Assembly: GCF_018614195.1 (NCBI RefSeq)
Contig: NZ_JAGGOT010000023.1
Coordinates: forward strand, 186,001 to 250,000
Origin: Streptomyces sp. ISL-43
GTDB lineage: Bacteria; Actinomycetota; Actinomycetes; Streptomycetales; Streptomycetaceae
Length of the DNA: 64,000 bases
Direction of reading: 5' to 3'
Below, piece after piece: positions 17,603 through 26,868 of the stretch. Numbering within the stretch: the first letter of the stretch is position 1; each line of letters starts with the position of its first letter. Under the pieces are notes generated by a model. That model did not search any database. It worked only from the letters and a program-made list of their open reading frames with translations, and had not been told where the DNA came from. The position numbers and the translations under genes were made by a program.

Positions 17603-18538
17603 ATGCCGCCCGTCTTCGCCCACGGCCGCCTCCGCCTCTACCTCCTCAAGCTGCTCGACGAGGCCCCGCGCCACGGGTACGAGGTGATCCGGCTGCTGGA
17701 GGAGCGCTTCCAGGGGCTGTACGCGCCCTCCGCCGGCACGGTGTACCCGCGCCTGGCCAAGCTGGAGTCCGAGGGCCTGGTCACGCATGCCACCGAAGGC
17801 GGGCGCAAGGTGTACTCGATCACCGAGGCGGGCCGCGCCGAACTGGCCGACCGCGGCGGCGAACTGGCCGACCTGGAGCTGGAGATCCGCGACTCCGTCT
17901 CCGAACTGGCCGCCGAGATCCGCGCGGACGTGAGCGGCGCGGCGGGCGAGCTGCGGCGCGAGCTGCGGGCAGCGGCCGACGCCTCGGCCACGCGGGTCGA
18001 GGACGAGTCCTGGAAGGCGGCCAAGGAGGAACTCCGCAAGGCCAAGGCGGAGTGGAAGGAGCAGGCGCGCCGGGCGAAGGACGAGAGCCGCCGGGCCCGC
18101 GAGGAGGCGCAGACCGCCCGCCGCCAGGCCAAGGAGGCGCAGGAGCGTGCCCGCGAGGAGGTCCAGCGCATCGCCGGCCAGCTGCAGGAGCAGTTCGTGA
18201 AGTCGGGCGGCGTCCTGGGCAATCTGGCGGGAGCCTGGCTCGGCGGTTCCATGTCGGGTGCCTCGACCACGTCGGGCGCCCCGGCCGGCCCGACCCCTTC
18301 GGACACCTCGGCTCCTTCGGCCGCCTCGGCCTCCGCCGCCGGCGCGGACTGGGCGCGGGACGTGACCCCGACCGGCGATCCGGCCCGTGACCTCGACCGG
18401 CTGCTGGACCGCTTCCGCGACGACGTCCGCGACGCGGCCCGCGACCACGGGGTCAGCCCCGCCCAGCTCGCCGAGGCCCGCGCCCACCTGGCGGCGGCGG
18501 CCTCCCACCTATCGGCGGCCCTGCGGCCCTCCCGCTAG
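17603..18538 (+). CDS. PadR-family regulator with long coiled-coil extension
   Basis: This is a 311-residue protein. Residues 1-85 are a PadR winged helix (LRLYLLKLLDEAPRHGYEVI and SAGTVYPRLAKLESEGLVTH). Residues 90-210 form an extended charged Ala/Arg/Glu/Lys coiled coil, far longer than the usual C-terminal dimer helices. A low-complexity Ser/Ala/Gly linker with a possible amphipathic region follows, and a final helical segment ends the protein. Typical PadR proteins are 110-200 residues. It is coupled to the DUF4097 gene and probably represses the pair through the ATATCG palindromes upstream. The long tail may contact the DUF4097 protein (inference). Confidence 0.82.
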   Translation: MPPVFAHGRLRLYLLKLLDEAPRHGYEVIRLLEERFQGLYAPSAGTVYPRLAKLESEGLVTHATEGGRKVYSITEAGRAELADRGGELADLELEIRDSVSELAAEIRADVSGAAGELRRELRAAADASATRVEDESWKAAKEELRKAKAEWKEQARRAKDESRRAREEAQTARRQAKEAQERAREEVQRIAGQLQEQFVKSGGVLGNLAGAWLGGSMSGASTTSGAPAGPTPSDTSAPSAASASAAGADWARDVTPTGDPARDLDRLLDRFRDDVRDAARDHGVSPAQLAEARAHLAAAASHLSAALRPSR

Positions 18539-18561
18539 CGGACCCCGCACGCGAAACGGCC

Positions 18562-18602
18562 CTCGCCGGCCCCCACCCCGAAGCGGGTGGCGGGCCGGCG
18601 AG
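18562..18602 (+). terminator. Terminator after padR
   Basis: A long GC-rich hairpin (arms about 18562-18578 and 18585-18602, a 6-nt loop and a single unpaired C at 18591) starts 24 nt after the padR stop. Confidence 0.75.
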
Positions 18603-18653
18603 CGCCGTATGGCGTACGTACGAGGTCCCGTGCCCCGGACCTCAGGCCACCAG

Positions 18654-18746
18654 GCGGGCTTCCGCGGCCGCGTAGGTGATCCCGTGGTCCGCGAGGGTCT
18701 CGGCGGGGGCGCCGGGGACACCGTCATTGACGGCGGTCGCCGGCGG
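18654..18746 (-). other. Coding-like remnant downstream of the oxidoreductase
   Basis: Directly after the oxidoreductase stop the same strand continues open for about 28 codons with strong G/C third-position bias (GVPGAPAETLADHGITYAAA then EARLVA and a TGA). There is no start codon. It looks like the C-terminal tail of another protein left by a deletion. No family is recognised. Confidence 0.3.
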
Positions 18747-19709
18747 CTACACCGTGAGGACGACCTTGCCGAACAGGTCGCCCGACTCCAGCTTCTCGAA
18801 GCCCTCGCGGGCCCGGTCCAGCGGCAGGGTCTCGTCGATCACCGGGCGGACGCCGGTCGCCGCGCAGAAGGACAGCAGGTCCTCCAGCTCGTCCTTCGAC
18901 CCCATCGTGGAGCCGACCACCTTGAGCTCCAGGAAGAAGATCCGGGTCAGCTCGGCGTGCGCCGGGCGGTCCCCGCTCGTGGCGCCCGAGATGACCAGGG
19001 TGCCGCCGGGGCGCAGGGACTTGACCGAGTGCGACCAGGTGGCGGCGCCGACCGTCTCGATGACGGCGTCGACCCGCTGGGGGAGCCGCGCCCCGGGCTC
19101 GTAGGCCTCCACGGCGCCGAGCTCGACCGCGCGCTTGCGCTTGGCCTCGTCCCGGCTGGTCGCGAAGACCCTCAGCCCCGCGGCCTTGCCGAGGGCGATG
19201 GCGGCGGTGGCGACGCCGCCGCCCGCGCCCTGGACCAGCACGGAGTCGCCGGGGCGGACGCCGGCGTTGGTGAAGAGCATGCGGTAGGCGGTCAGCCACG
19301 CGGTGGGCAGGCAGGCGGCCTGTTCGAAGGAGAGCTCGGCGGGCTTGCGCAGGACGTTCCAGGCGGGGACGGTGACCTGCTCGGCGAAGGTCCCCTGGTA
19401 GCGCTCGGTCAGGATCGAGCGGGGCTCGTCGGGTCCGACCCCGTGGCCGGTCTGGCCGATGACGGAGTGCAGGACGACCTCGTTGCCGTCCTGGTCGATC
19501 CCGGCGGCGTCACAGCCGAGGATCATGGGGAGCTTCTCCTCGCCGAGGCCGACTCCGCGCAGCGACCACAGGTCGTGGTGGTTGAGGGAGGCGGCCTTGA
19601 CGTTCACGGTCACCCAGCCGGGGCGGGCCCGCGGGGCTGGGCGCTCGCCCAGCTCAAGGCCTCGGAGCGGCTGGTCACGGTCGATTCGGGCGGCGTAGGC
19701 AGCGAACAT
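18747..19709 (-). CDS. Zinc-binding-type alcohol dehydrogenase / quinone oxidoreductase (MDR family)
   Basis: This 320-residue medium-chain dehydrogenase/reductase starts MFAAYAARIDRDQPLRGLEL. The N-terminal GroES-like domain is followed by a Rossmann domain with VLVQGAGGGVATAAIALGKA (residues about 150-169) for NAD(P)H. SLNHHDLWSLRGVG is typical of this subfamily. The structural-zinc cysteine cluster of true alcohol dehydrogenases is absent, so it is probably an NADPH-dependent quinone or enone reductase. It lies downstream of malic enzyme on the same strand but behind a strong terminator, so it is a separate unit. Confidence 0.85.
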   Translation of the reverse strand: MFAAYAARIDRDQPLRGLELGERPAPRARPGWVTVNVKAASLNHHDLWSLRGVGLGEEKLPMILGCDAAGIDQDGNEVVLHSVIGQTGHGVGPDEPRSILTERYQGTFAEQVTVPAWNVLRKPAELSFEQAACLPTAWLTAYRMLFTNAGVRPGDSVLVQGAGGGVATAAIALGKAAGLRVFATSRDEAKRKRAVELGAVEAYEPGARLPQRVDAVIETVGAATWSHSVKSLRPGGTLVISGATSGDRPAHAELTRIFFLELKVVGSTMGSKDELEDLLSFCAATGVRPVIDETLPLDRAREGFEKLESGDLFGKVVLTV

Positions 19710-19762
19710 GGGCAGACGCTACCGCTCGGTAGCCTCGGGGATCCACCCCGGCGGGTACGCGA

Positions 19763-19798
19763 AAGGGCCCGGCCGGAGTAATTTCCGGCCGGGCCCTT
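19763..19798 (-). terminator. Terminator of the malic enzyme gene
   Basis: There is a perfect 15-bp stem (arms 19763-19777 and 19784-19798, 6-nt loop) 28 nt beyond the malic enzyme stop. Confidence 0.85.
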
Positions 19799-19826
19799 CC
19801 CGGCGAGCTCGGTGACCGCGGGGCGG

Positions 19827-21029
19827 TCAGGCCAGGCGGGCCACGCCGTCCGCCTTGGCGGCGGCCGCGACGGCCGCGGTGACGGCCTGTGCCACGCGCT
19901 CGTCGAACGGCGAGGGGATCACGTAATCGGCGGCGAGCTCGTCACCCACGACACCGGCGATGGCGTCGGCGGCGGCGATCTTCATGCCTTCGGTGATCCG
20001 GGTCGCGCGGACCTTCAGCGCACCCGCGAAGATGCCCGGGAACGCCAGCACGTTGTTGATCTGGTTCGGGAAGTCCGAGCGGCCCGTGGCCACGACCGCC
20101 GCGTACTTGTGCGCGACGTCGGGGTGGACCTCCGGGTTCGGGTTGGCCATGGCGAAGACGAAGCAGTCCTTCGCCATCGTCGCCACCGCGGACTCGGGGA
20201 CCGTACCGCCGGAGACGCCGATGAAGACGTCCGCGCCCGCGAGGGCGCTCTCCAGGGAGCCGGTCTGCTTGGTCTTGTTCGTCAGGCCGGCGATCTCGGC
20301 CTTGACGTCCGTCAGGTCGTCCCGGTCGGCGGAGACGACGCCCTTGCGGTCGGTGACGCAGACGTCGCCGATGCCCGCATCGACCAGGATCTTGGCGATG
20401 GCGATGCCCGCCGCACCCGCGCCCGAGATCACGGCGCGCAGGTCCCCGAGGGTCCGGCCGGTGAGCTTCGCGGCGTTGCGCATGGCGGCCAGCGTCACGA
20501 TGGCCGTGCCGTGCTGGTCGTCGTGGAAGATCGGGATGTCCAGGGCTTCCTGGAGCCGGCGCTCGATCTCGAAGCAGCGGGGCGCGGAGATGTCCTCCAG
20601 GTTCACCCCACCGAAGGACGGCGCGAGGCGGATCACGGTTTCGATGATCTCGTCCGTGTCCTTGGTGGCGAGCGCGATCGGAACCGCGTCGACACCACCG
20701 AACTGCTTGAAGAGAATGGCCTTGCCCTCCATCACGGGGAGGGAGGCTTCCGGCCCGATGTCACCGAGTCCGAGTACGGCCGTACCGTCGGTGACGACGG
20801 CGACCACGTTGGACTTCCAGGTGTACTCGTTCACGAGCTCGGGCTGCTCGGCAATGGCGCTGCAGACCTTCGCAACGCCGGGCGTGTACGCCAGGGACAG
20901 GTCGTCCTTGTTGAGGACCGGCACGGTGGCGACGATGGCCATCTTGCCGCCCCGGTGCAGTGCGAACACCGCATCGGGGTTGTTGTCCGTGACGCTGTCG
21001 CTGCGAGGATTGACGATCTCCGCTGCCAC
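19827..21029 (-). CDS. NAD(P)-dependent malic enzyme
   Basis: This 400-residue malic enzyme of the short bacterial type decarboxylates L-malate to pyruvate and CO2 in the cytoplasm. SLAYTPGVAKVC near residue 49 is motif I with the catalytic Tyr, LGLGDIGPEASLPVMEGKA is the substrate loop, IFHDDQHGTAIV carries the metal-binding Asp pair, and the NAD(P) Rossmann segment is AVISGAGAAGIAIAKILVDA. The start is a GTG at 21029. It is monocistronic: a terminator follows and a 526-nt intergenic region precedes it. The coenzyme preference cannot be decided by eye. Confidence 0.93.
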   Translation of the reverse strand: MAAEIVNPRSDSVTDNNPDAVFALHRGGKMAIVATVPVLNKDDLSLAYTPGVAKVCSAIAEQPELVNEYTWKSNVVAVVTDGTAVLGLGDIGPEASLPVMEGKAILFKQFGGVDAVPIALATKDTDEIIETVIRLAPSFGGVNLEDISAPRCFEIERRLQEALDIPIFHDDQHGTAIVTLAAMRNAAKLTGRTLGDLRAVISGAGAAGIAIAKILVDAGIGDVCVTDRKGVVSADRDDLTDVKAEIAGLTNKTKQTGSLESALAGADVFIGVSGGTVPESAVATMAKDCFVFAMANPNPEVHPDVAHKYAAVVATGRSDFPNQINNVLAFPGIFAGALKVRATRITEGMKIAAADAIAGVVGDELAADYVIPSPFDERVAQAVTAAVAAAAKADGVARLA

Positions 21030-21555
21030 TGTCTTGACCCCTTAAGTCTTTGAATCGTTGAGGGTTTGACCACTCCTGGTTAAGGGGTGGGCGGGCACCG
21101 CGTCCGTACTCCGCATCGACGGTTGGCCCGTCTCCGCGAAGGGGAGGTTCGTACGCGCGGGCGCGCCGCACGCGCGCCCTGAGCCCCGGATGAGGGGTGT
21201 AAGGATCTGTTCTACCCGAAGAACACTCACCCAGACGAGTCGATTCCCGCTCGACCATAAGCCTCTTGTCCAGGTTTTGGCGAAAAGTCCAAACCTTCAT
21301 GTCCGACAGTCGAGACGAGCCGCAAAAGCTTCGGTAAAAGTGCCTGGTCGCAGCGTTTAGTGCGGCCGGGAGGGCCCTTCCCCGCAGGGCTGTTGGGCCT
21401 CAGGGGGTGTCCGTTATCCGATTTTGACCTGACGGGCACCCTGAATGTCTCAGTCCGAATGGCAAGATGCCGTAATCACACAAGGTCGCGACACTCGATG
21501 GTGCGTGCCCGACCGTTCTCGGATGTGTTTTCCCCACTGCCGGAGGAATCAGCTC
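21030..21555. other. Long divergent intergenic region (malic enzyme / ABC transporter)
   Basis: This 526-nt gap holds the two divergent promoters. I see a 7-bp GC hairpin at 21159-21179 and a TTGACC hexamer at 21424-21429 that could be a -35 element for the transporter operon. AT content is higher than elsewhere around 21240-21350. No RNA gene, conserved ORF or clear operator is visible. Confidence 0.5.
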
Positions 21556-22512
21556 ATGACCGCAAGCACCACCCGTCGTACGACCGCCGCCCGGTCCCGC
21601 ATCGCCGCGGTCGGCGCGATCGCGGTTGCCGGCGCCCTGATCCTCACCGGCTGTGGTGACCAGACGGACAAGGGCTCCGCGACGCCGTCGGGCAAGGAGA
21701 ACAGCGCTCCGCTGTTCTCCAAGCTGCCGAAGAAGATCCAGGACGCGGGTGTCATCAAGGTCGGCACGGACGCCACGTACGCGCCGATGGAGTTCACCGA
21801 GGGCGGCAAGATCGTCGGTGTCGACCCGGGCATCGCCGAGGCGCTCGGCAAGCAGCTCGGCGTCACGTTCAAGTTCGAGTCGGGCACCTTCGACACCCTG
21901 ATCGGCAGCATGCAGACGGGCCGCAGCGACGTGGTCATGTCCTCGCTCACCGACACCAAGGCCCGTCAGGAGGGCCTCGACGACAAGGGCGCCAAGACCG
22001 GTGCGGGCGTCGACTTCGTCGACTACTTCTCCGCCTCGACCGGCATCCTGGTCAAGAAGGGCAACCCGGAGGGCATCAAGACCCTCGACGACCTCTGCGG
22101 CAAGAAGGTCGCCGTCCAGCGCGGCACGACGTACGAGCAGTCCGCCAAGGACCAGTCCGAGAAGTGCAAGACGGCCGGCAAGGGCGAGATCGCGATCGAG
22201 TCCTTCCCGACCGACGCCGAGGCCCAGACCCGTGTGAAGGCCGGCGGCGCCGTCGCCGACCTGAACGACTCCCCGGTCGCCGCGTACATCGCGCAGACCG
22301 CCGGCGGCGGCAACGACTTCGAGGCCATCGCCAACCCGACCGACGCCGGCCTCTTCGGCATCGCCGTGGACAAGAAGAACACCGAGCTGCGCGACGCGCT
22401 CAAGCTCGCCCTCGACGCGATCATCAAGGACGGCACGTACAAGGCCGCCCTCGACAAGTGGAACGCGGGCTCCGGCGCCGTTACCGAGGCCAAGACCAAC
22501 GCAGGCCAGTAA
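21556..22512 (+). CDS. Amino-acid ABC transporter substrate-binding lipoprotein
   Basis: This 318-residue lipoprotein starts MTASTTRRTTAARSRIAAVG. A type II signal peptide ends with the lipobox LTGC (lipid-modified Cys33). A type 2 periplasmic-binding fold follows, with the polar amino-acid signature VIKVGTDATYAPMEFTEGGK around residues 70-89. It delivers a polar amino acid, possibly glutamate, glutamine or another polar residue, to the permease at the outer membrane face. GGAGGA precedes the start. It is first of three genes (binding protein, permease, ATPase), a complete HisJ/GlnH-type importer with one permease subunit gene, which must then act as a homodimer. Confidence 0.9.
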   Translation: MTASTTRRTTAARSRIAAVGAIAVAGALILTGCGDQTDKGSATPSGKENSAPLFSKLPKKIQDAGVIKVGTDATYAPMEFTEGGKIVGVDPGIAEALGKQLGVTFKFESGTFDTLIGSMQTGRSDVVMSSLTDTKARQEGLDDKGAKTGAGVDFVDYFSASTGILVKKGNPEGIKTLDDLCGKKVAVQRGTTYEQSAKDQSEKCKTAGKGEIAIESFPTDAEAQTRVKAGGAVADLNDSPVAAYIAQTAGGGNDFEAIANPTDAGLFGIAVDKKNTELRDALKLALDAIIKDGTYKAALDKWNAGSGAVTEAKTNAGQ

Positions 22513-22550
22513 CCTCCGCGCACCACGCAGCACACTGAAGGGCAGTCACT

Positions 22551-23491
22551 GTGACTGACAAGCTCGACAAGGTCCCGGGCCCGGCGGACACCCCGCCGGC
22601 CGGGGCCGTACCCCCCGAGGCGATCCGTGCCATCCCGGTCCGTCACTACGGCCGCTGGGTCAGCGCCGTGGTCGTCATCGGCCTGGTCGTGGCGCTCGCC
22701 GTCGCCTTCTCGCAGGGCAACGTCCGCTGGGCGACCGTGCCGGAGAAGCTGTTCGACGGCACCATCATCCGGGGTCTGTTCAACACGATCTGGATCAGCG
22801 TCACCTCGATGGTCCTGGGCCTGGTGCTCGGCGTCCTCTTCGCGGTGATGCGGCTCTCGAAGAACCCGGTGACCAGCACCATCGCCTGGTTCTACATCTG
22901 GTTCTTCCGCGGCACCCCGGTGTACGTGCAGCTCCTCATCTGGTTCAACCTCGCCCTGATCTTCCCGGTCCTGAACCTGGGGTTCTACAAGGACGAGATG
23001 ACCCAGGTCATGACGCCGTTCCTGGCCGCCCTGCTGGGCCTCGGCCTGAACGAGGGCGCGTACATGGCGGAGATCGTCCGGGCCGGCATCCAGTCGGTCG
23101 ACGAGGGCCAGACCGAGGCCTCGCACGCGCTCGGCATGACGCAGGGGCAGACCATGCGCCGCGTCGTGCTGCCGCAGGCCATGCGGGTGATCGTGCCGCC
23201 CACGGGCAACGAGTTCATCAACATGCTCAAGACCTCGTCGCTCGTGGTCGCCGTGCAGTACTTCGACCTGCTGCGCGCGGCCCAGGACATCGCCTCCACC
23301 TCCTTCGCGGTGATGGAGATGTTCTTCGTCGCGTCGATCTGGTACCTCGCCCTGACCAGCGTGTTCAGCGTCGGGCAGTACTACCTGGAGCGCCGCTACG
23401 CCCGCGGTTCGCTGCGCACCCTGCCGCCCACCCCGCTGCAGAAGATCAAGGCGAACCTGACCCGCTTCTCGACCCGCAAGGCGGTGGCCTG

Positions 23492-23492
<1 letters not shown>
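22551..23492 (+). CDS. Amino-acid ABC transporter permease (HisM/GlnP type)
   Basis: This 313-residue permease starts from GTG ([20 protein letters not shown]). A polar 45-residue N-terminal extension precedes about six transmembrane segments. The EAA loop reads [20 protein letters not shown] around residue 190, the contact with the ATPase. [20 protein letters not shown] is the HEQRo-type polar amino-acid permease signature. Spacing to the binding-protein gene is 38 nt; its TGA shares one base with the ATPase ATG (TGATG), giving translational coupling. Confidence 0.9.
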
Positions 23493-24259
<767 letters not shown>

Positions 24260-24270
24260 CCGCTCCACAC

Positions 24271-24312
24271 GCGCCAGGGGCGGTACGGGTTCTCCCGTAC
24301 CGCCCCTGGCGC
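24271..24312 (+). terminator. Terminator of the ABC transporter operon
   Basis: There is a perfect 19-bp stem (arms 24271-24289 and 24294-24312) with a TTCT tetraloop. It is one of the strongest hairpins in the window and is probably also used by the convergent methyltransferase gene. Confidence 0.9.
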
Positions 24313-24358
24313 ATGTCCGGGCCGCTCCACTCCACGCCCGCGCCGCTTGACGGCCGCG

Positions 24359-25117
24359 CTACTTCACGCCCAGCACCAGAGCGTCCGAGGGCGAGCGCCA
24401 GACCGTACGGGCCTCCGCGAAACCGGCGTCGCGCAGCGTGGCCGCGTGCCAGGACTCGGGCGGGGTGTCGCCGTCCGCGTGCTCCCCGTAGATCTCGTAG
24501 CGGGCCTTCGTCGGCTCGGCGAGCGCCGGGTCGGCGGCCGCGAGGGCCCACCACTCGCGCCAGTCGAGCGCCCCGGCGGCCTTCGCCCGGTCCATGCCTC
24601 CGTGCCGGTGGGCGCGCTCGGCGGCGTTGATCCGCGGGGTGGCGGGGTCGGGCATGTGGTCGGCGTTCATGAACACCCCGCCGGGGCGCACCAGGGGCGC
24701 GAGCTGCCCGTACAGGACGCCGAGGTCCTCGCTGGGCAGCCAGTGCAGGGCTGTGGCCGTCAGAACGGCGTCGTAGGAGTCGTGGGGGAGGGCCGCGCGC
24801 CAGTCGGGGTCCTTGAGGTCGGCGGTCACGAAGGTGACCCGGGCGTCGCCCGCGAAGTGGCCCCGGGCGATCGTCAACAGCGCCGGGTCGAGATCGACGC
24901 CCGTACTGGTGGATTCCGGGAACCTCTTGAGGACGCGGTCCGTGATACTTCCCGTACCGCACGCGAGGTCCAGCACCCGGGGGGCGGTGCCCACCAGCGC
25001 CTCCACCATGTCCAGCATCACCCGGAACCTCTCCTCGCGGTCGGGCATGTACCACTCCTGCTGGCGGTCCCAGCTGTCCTGCCATGCCTGCCAGTCGGTG
25101 AACGCCGTATCCGACAC
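24359..25117 (-). CDS. SAM-dependent methyltransferase (class I)
   Basis: This protein is a class I Rossmann methyltransferase. Motif I is VLDLACGTGSITDRVLKRFP around residue 50, the ribose-binding acidic residue follows in TGVDLDPALL, and YDAVLTATALHWLPSEDLG is motif IV/post-IV. The GTG at 25117 is preferred because GGAGG lies five nt upstream, giving 252 residues. The frame is open to 25171, and another GTG lies at 25129. The substrate is unknown; the HWL pattern recalls small-molecule and trans-aconitate-type methyltransferases. It is divergent from the CGNR regulator gene. Confidence 0.83.
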   Translation of the reverse strand: MSDTAFTDWQAWQDSWDRQQEWYMPDREERFRVMLDMVEALVGTAPRVLDLACGTGSITDRVLKRFPESTSTGVDLDPALLTIARGHFAGDARVTFVTADLKDPDWRAALPHDSYDAVLTATALHWLPSEDLGVLYGQLAPLVRPGGVFMNADHMPDPATPRINAAERAHRHGGMDRAKAAGALDWREWWALAAADPALAEPTKARYEIYGEHADGDTPPESWHAATLRDAGFAEARTVWRSPSDALVLGVK

Positions 25118-25196
25118 GAAATCCTCCACGCGTAATACCCTCGAACATGTCGCAGCCGTTACCCGAGACACTAATCCGCAGCCGTAAGGACTACAA

Positions 25197-25826
25197 GTGG
25201 AACTGGCCCATTACTCGGACTACGCCGTGCGCCTGGTCAACACCGAGGAGCCGGCCCGCAACAAGGACTCGCTGACCTCCGTGGACGCCGTCCGCACGCT
25301 CTTCGGCACCAGCGTGCAGATGGCCCGGCGCGTCACGGACGGCGACGTCACCCGCTTCCGCAACGTCCGCGGCCGGCTGCGCTCGGTCTTCGAAGCCGCC
25401 GACGCGGGCGACCACGTCCTCGCCGTCGACCTGCTGAACTCCCTGCTCATGGAGTTCCCGGTCAGCCCCCAGGTCTCCGGACACGAGACGATCGCCGACC
25501 ACGGCGGCCCCAACTGGCACATCCACCTCGCCGACCACCCCTCCAACGCCTCCGCCGGCTACGCCGCGATCGCGTCCTTCGGGCTGGCCTTCCACCTCAC
25601 CGAGCACGGCCCGGGCCGGCTCGGCCTCTGTCAGGCGCCGCCCTGCCGCAACGCCTACCTCGACACCTCCACCAACCGCTCCCGGCGCTACTGCTCCGAC
25701 CGGTGCGCCACCCGCGCCAACGTGGCCGCCTACCGCGCCCGCAAGCGCCTGGAGGCCGAGGAGTCCGCACGCAGCGGCCGCAGCGACGAGGAGACCCAGG
25801 AGAGCCACGCCCTCAGCGAGCGCTGA
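25197..25826 (+). CDS. CGNR zinc-finger (ABATE domain) regulator
   Basis: This 209-residue protein starts from GTG (MELAHYSDYAVRLVNTEEPA). The N-terminal ABATE-like domain (residues 1-145) is followed by a C-terminal CGNR zinc finger whose ligands fall in LGLCQAPPCRNAYLD and RRYCSDRCATRANVAAYRAR. The last 25 residues are charged. CGNR proteins are presumed stress-related transcription regulators (family knowledge; no direct target). Its last 97 bp are antisense to the end of sodX, so the two convergent messages overlap. Confidence 0.85.
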   Translation: MELAHYSDYAVRLVNTEEPARNKDSLTSVDAVRTLFGTSVQMARRVTDGDVTRFRNVRGRLRSVFEAADAGDHVLAVDLLNSLLMEFPVSPQVSGHETIADHGGPNWHIHLADHPSNASAGYAAIASFGLAFHLTEHGPGRLGLCQAPPCRNAYLDTSTNRSRRYCSDRCATRANVAAYRARKRLEAEESARSGRSDEETQESHALSER

Positions 25827-26197
25827 TCCTCCACCGCGTGCTCGGGCCGCGGGCGCGGCCTGAAGCGCGCCACCGCGGTCGCCAGGACGAGGTCGTCGGG
25901 CACCGCCCCGTAGTCCGTGCTGTCGCCCGTCTCGTTGTACGGGTTGTCGCCCAGCACCCACCACCCGCCCGGTCGCCGCCCCGCCACCCGCTTCACGACC
26001 AGCAGGTCCTGCTGGAACGGGTGGCGCAGCACCACGACGTTGCCCGGCCGCACCGGAGCCCCGTAACGGACCAGCAGATGGTCCCCGTGCTCCAGCGTCG
26101 GAGCCATCGAGGGGCCCCTCACCTCCACGGTCCCGATCCGCTTCAACGGCGACGTCCACTCCCCCGTCCGCCGTCGCGAGCGCGCGTTCTCCGCCAT
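25730..26197 (-). CDS. sodX: Nickel superoxide dismutase maturation protease SodX
   Basis: This 155-residue S26/S24-type peptidase has its nucleophile Ser in RGPSMAPTLEHGDHLLVRYG and its general-base Lys in DLLVVKRVAG; WWVLGDNPYNETGDS is the third signal-peptidase box. It removes the N-terminal leader of SodN so that His1 is exposed to bind nickel. The start at 26197 is supported by GGAGG seven nt upstream. It is divergent from sodN, the usual arrangement. The tail after ARFRPRPRPEHAVED is basic, low in complexity and overlaps the CGNR gene antisense, so the true functional end may be earlier. Confidence 0.9.
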   Translation of the reverse strand: MAENARSRRRTGEWTSPLKRIGTVEVRGPSMAPTLEHGDHLLVRYGAPVRPGNVVVLRHPFQQDLLVVKRVAGRRPGGWWVLGDNPYNETGDSTDYGAVPDDLVLATAVARFRPRPRPEHAVEDQRSLRAWLSWVSSSLRPLRADSSASRRLRAR

Positions 26198-26380
26198 CCG
26201 TGACCTCCTCGCCCGGCTCTCGTCCCCACCCGCATGCTGCCGCACTCTTCCGTACATTCGCGCACCGGCCCGGGCACGGCCCTGGACTTTTGTCCCAAGC
26301 ACACGGGGGCGCCCGCGAAAACGGCCATCCCACGGAGTAATCTCCCCCTTGAGAAGACGATCACGAGGAGGACACACTCC

Positions 26381-26776
26381 ATGCTTTCCCGCCTCTTCGC
26401 CCCCAAGGCGAAGGTCTCCGCCCACTGCGATCTTCCGTGCGGCGTGTACGACCCTGCCCAGGCCCGCATCGAGGCCGAGTCCGTCAAGGCCGTACAGGAG
26501 AAGTACCAGGCCAACGACGACGCCGACTTCCGCGCGCGCGCCATCACCATCAAGGAGCAGCGCGCCGAGCTCGCGAAGCACCACGTCTCGGTGCTGTGGA
26601 GCGACTACTTCAAGCCGCCGCACTTCGAGAAGTACCCCCAGCTGCACGGCCTGGTCAACGACACGCTGAAGGCCCTCTCGGCCGCCAAGGCGTCGAACGA
26701 CCCGGCGACCGGCGCCAAGGCGCTGGAGCTCATCGCCGAGATCGACCGCATCTTCTGGGAGACCAAGGCCGCCTGA
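26381..26776 (+). CDS. sodN: Nickel-containing superoxide dismutase
   Basis: This 131-residue precursor starts MLSRLFAPKAKVSA; the following HCDLPCGVYD is the nickel hook. Cleavage after residue 14 gives a 117-residue mature enzyme with His1, Cys2 and Cys6 as nickel ligands and the helical hexamer-forming body. It dismutates superoxide in the cytoplasm. AGGAGG precedes the start. In Streptomyces sodN is favoured when nickel is present, while sodF is repressed through Nur and an sRNA cut from the sodN 3' UTR. It is divergent from sodX (183-nt gap) and followed at once by a very long hairpin. Confidence 0.97.
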   Translation: MLSRLFAPKAKVSAHCDLPCGVYDPAQARIEAESVKAVQEKYQANDDADFRARAITIKEQRAELAKHHVSVLWSDYFKPPHFEKYPQLHGLVNDTLKALSAAKASNDPATGAKALELIAEIDRIFWETKAA

Positions 26777-26868
26777 GCGCGCCCTGATCAGCCCTGTCCC
26801 ACGGGACGATGACGAAGGGGCCCGACCGCGTCAGCGGCCGGGCCCCTTCGTCATCGTCCCGGGACCTA
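26777..26868 (+). ncRNA. Candidate 3'UTR-derived sRNA (s-SodF-like)
   Basis: In S. coelicolor a short RNA processed from the sodN 3' UTR base-pairs with the sodF leader. Here the 3' UTR has the same layout: about 25 nt of single-stranded sequence (including CTGATCAGCCCTGTCC) followed by a stable terminator stem that would protect the 3' end. sodF is not in the window, so pairing cannot be tested. Confidence 0.4.
26802..26861. terminator. Bidirectional terminator after sodN
   Basis: There is a perfect 23-bp stem (arms 26802-26824 and 26839-26861) with a smaller 4-bp stem inside the loop. It lies between convergent sodN and the DUF6104-like gene and probably ends both. Confidence 0.92.
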
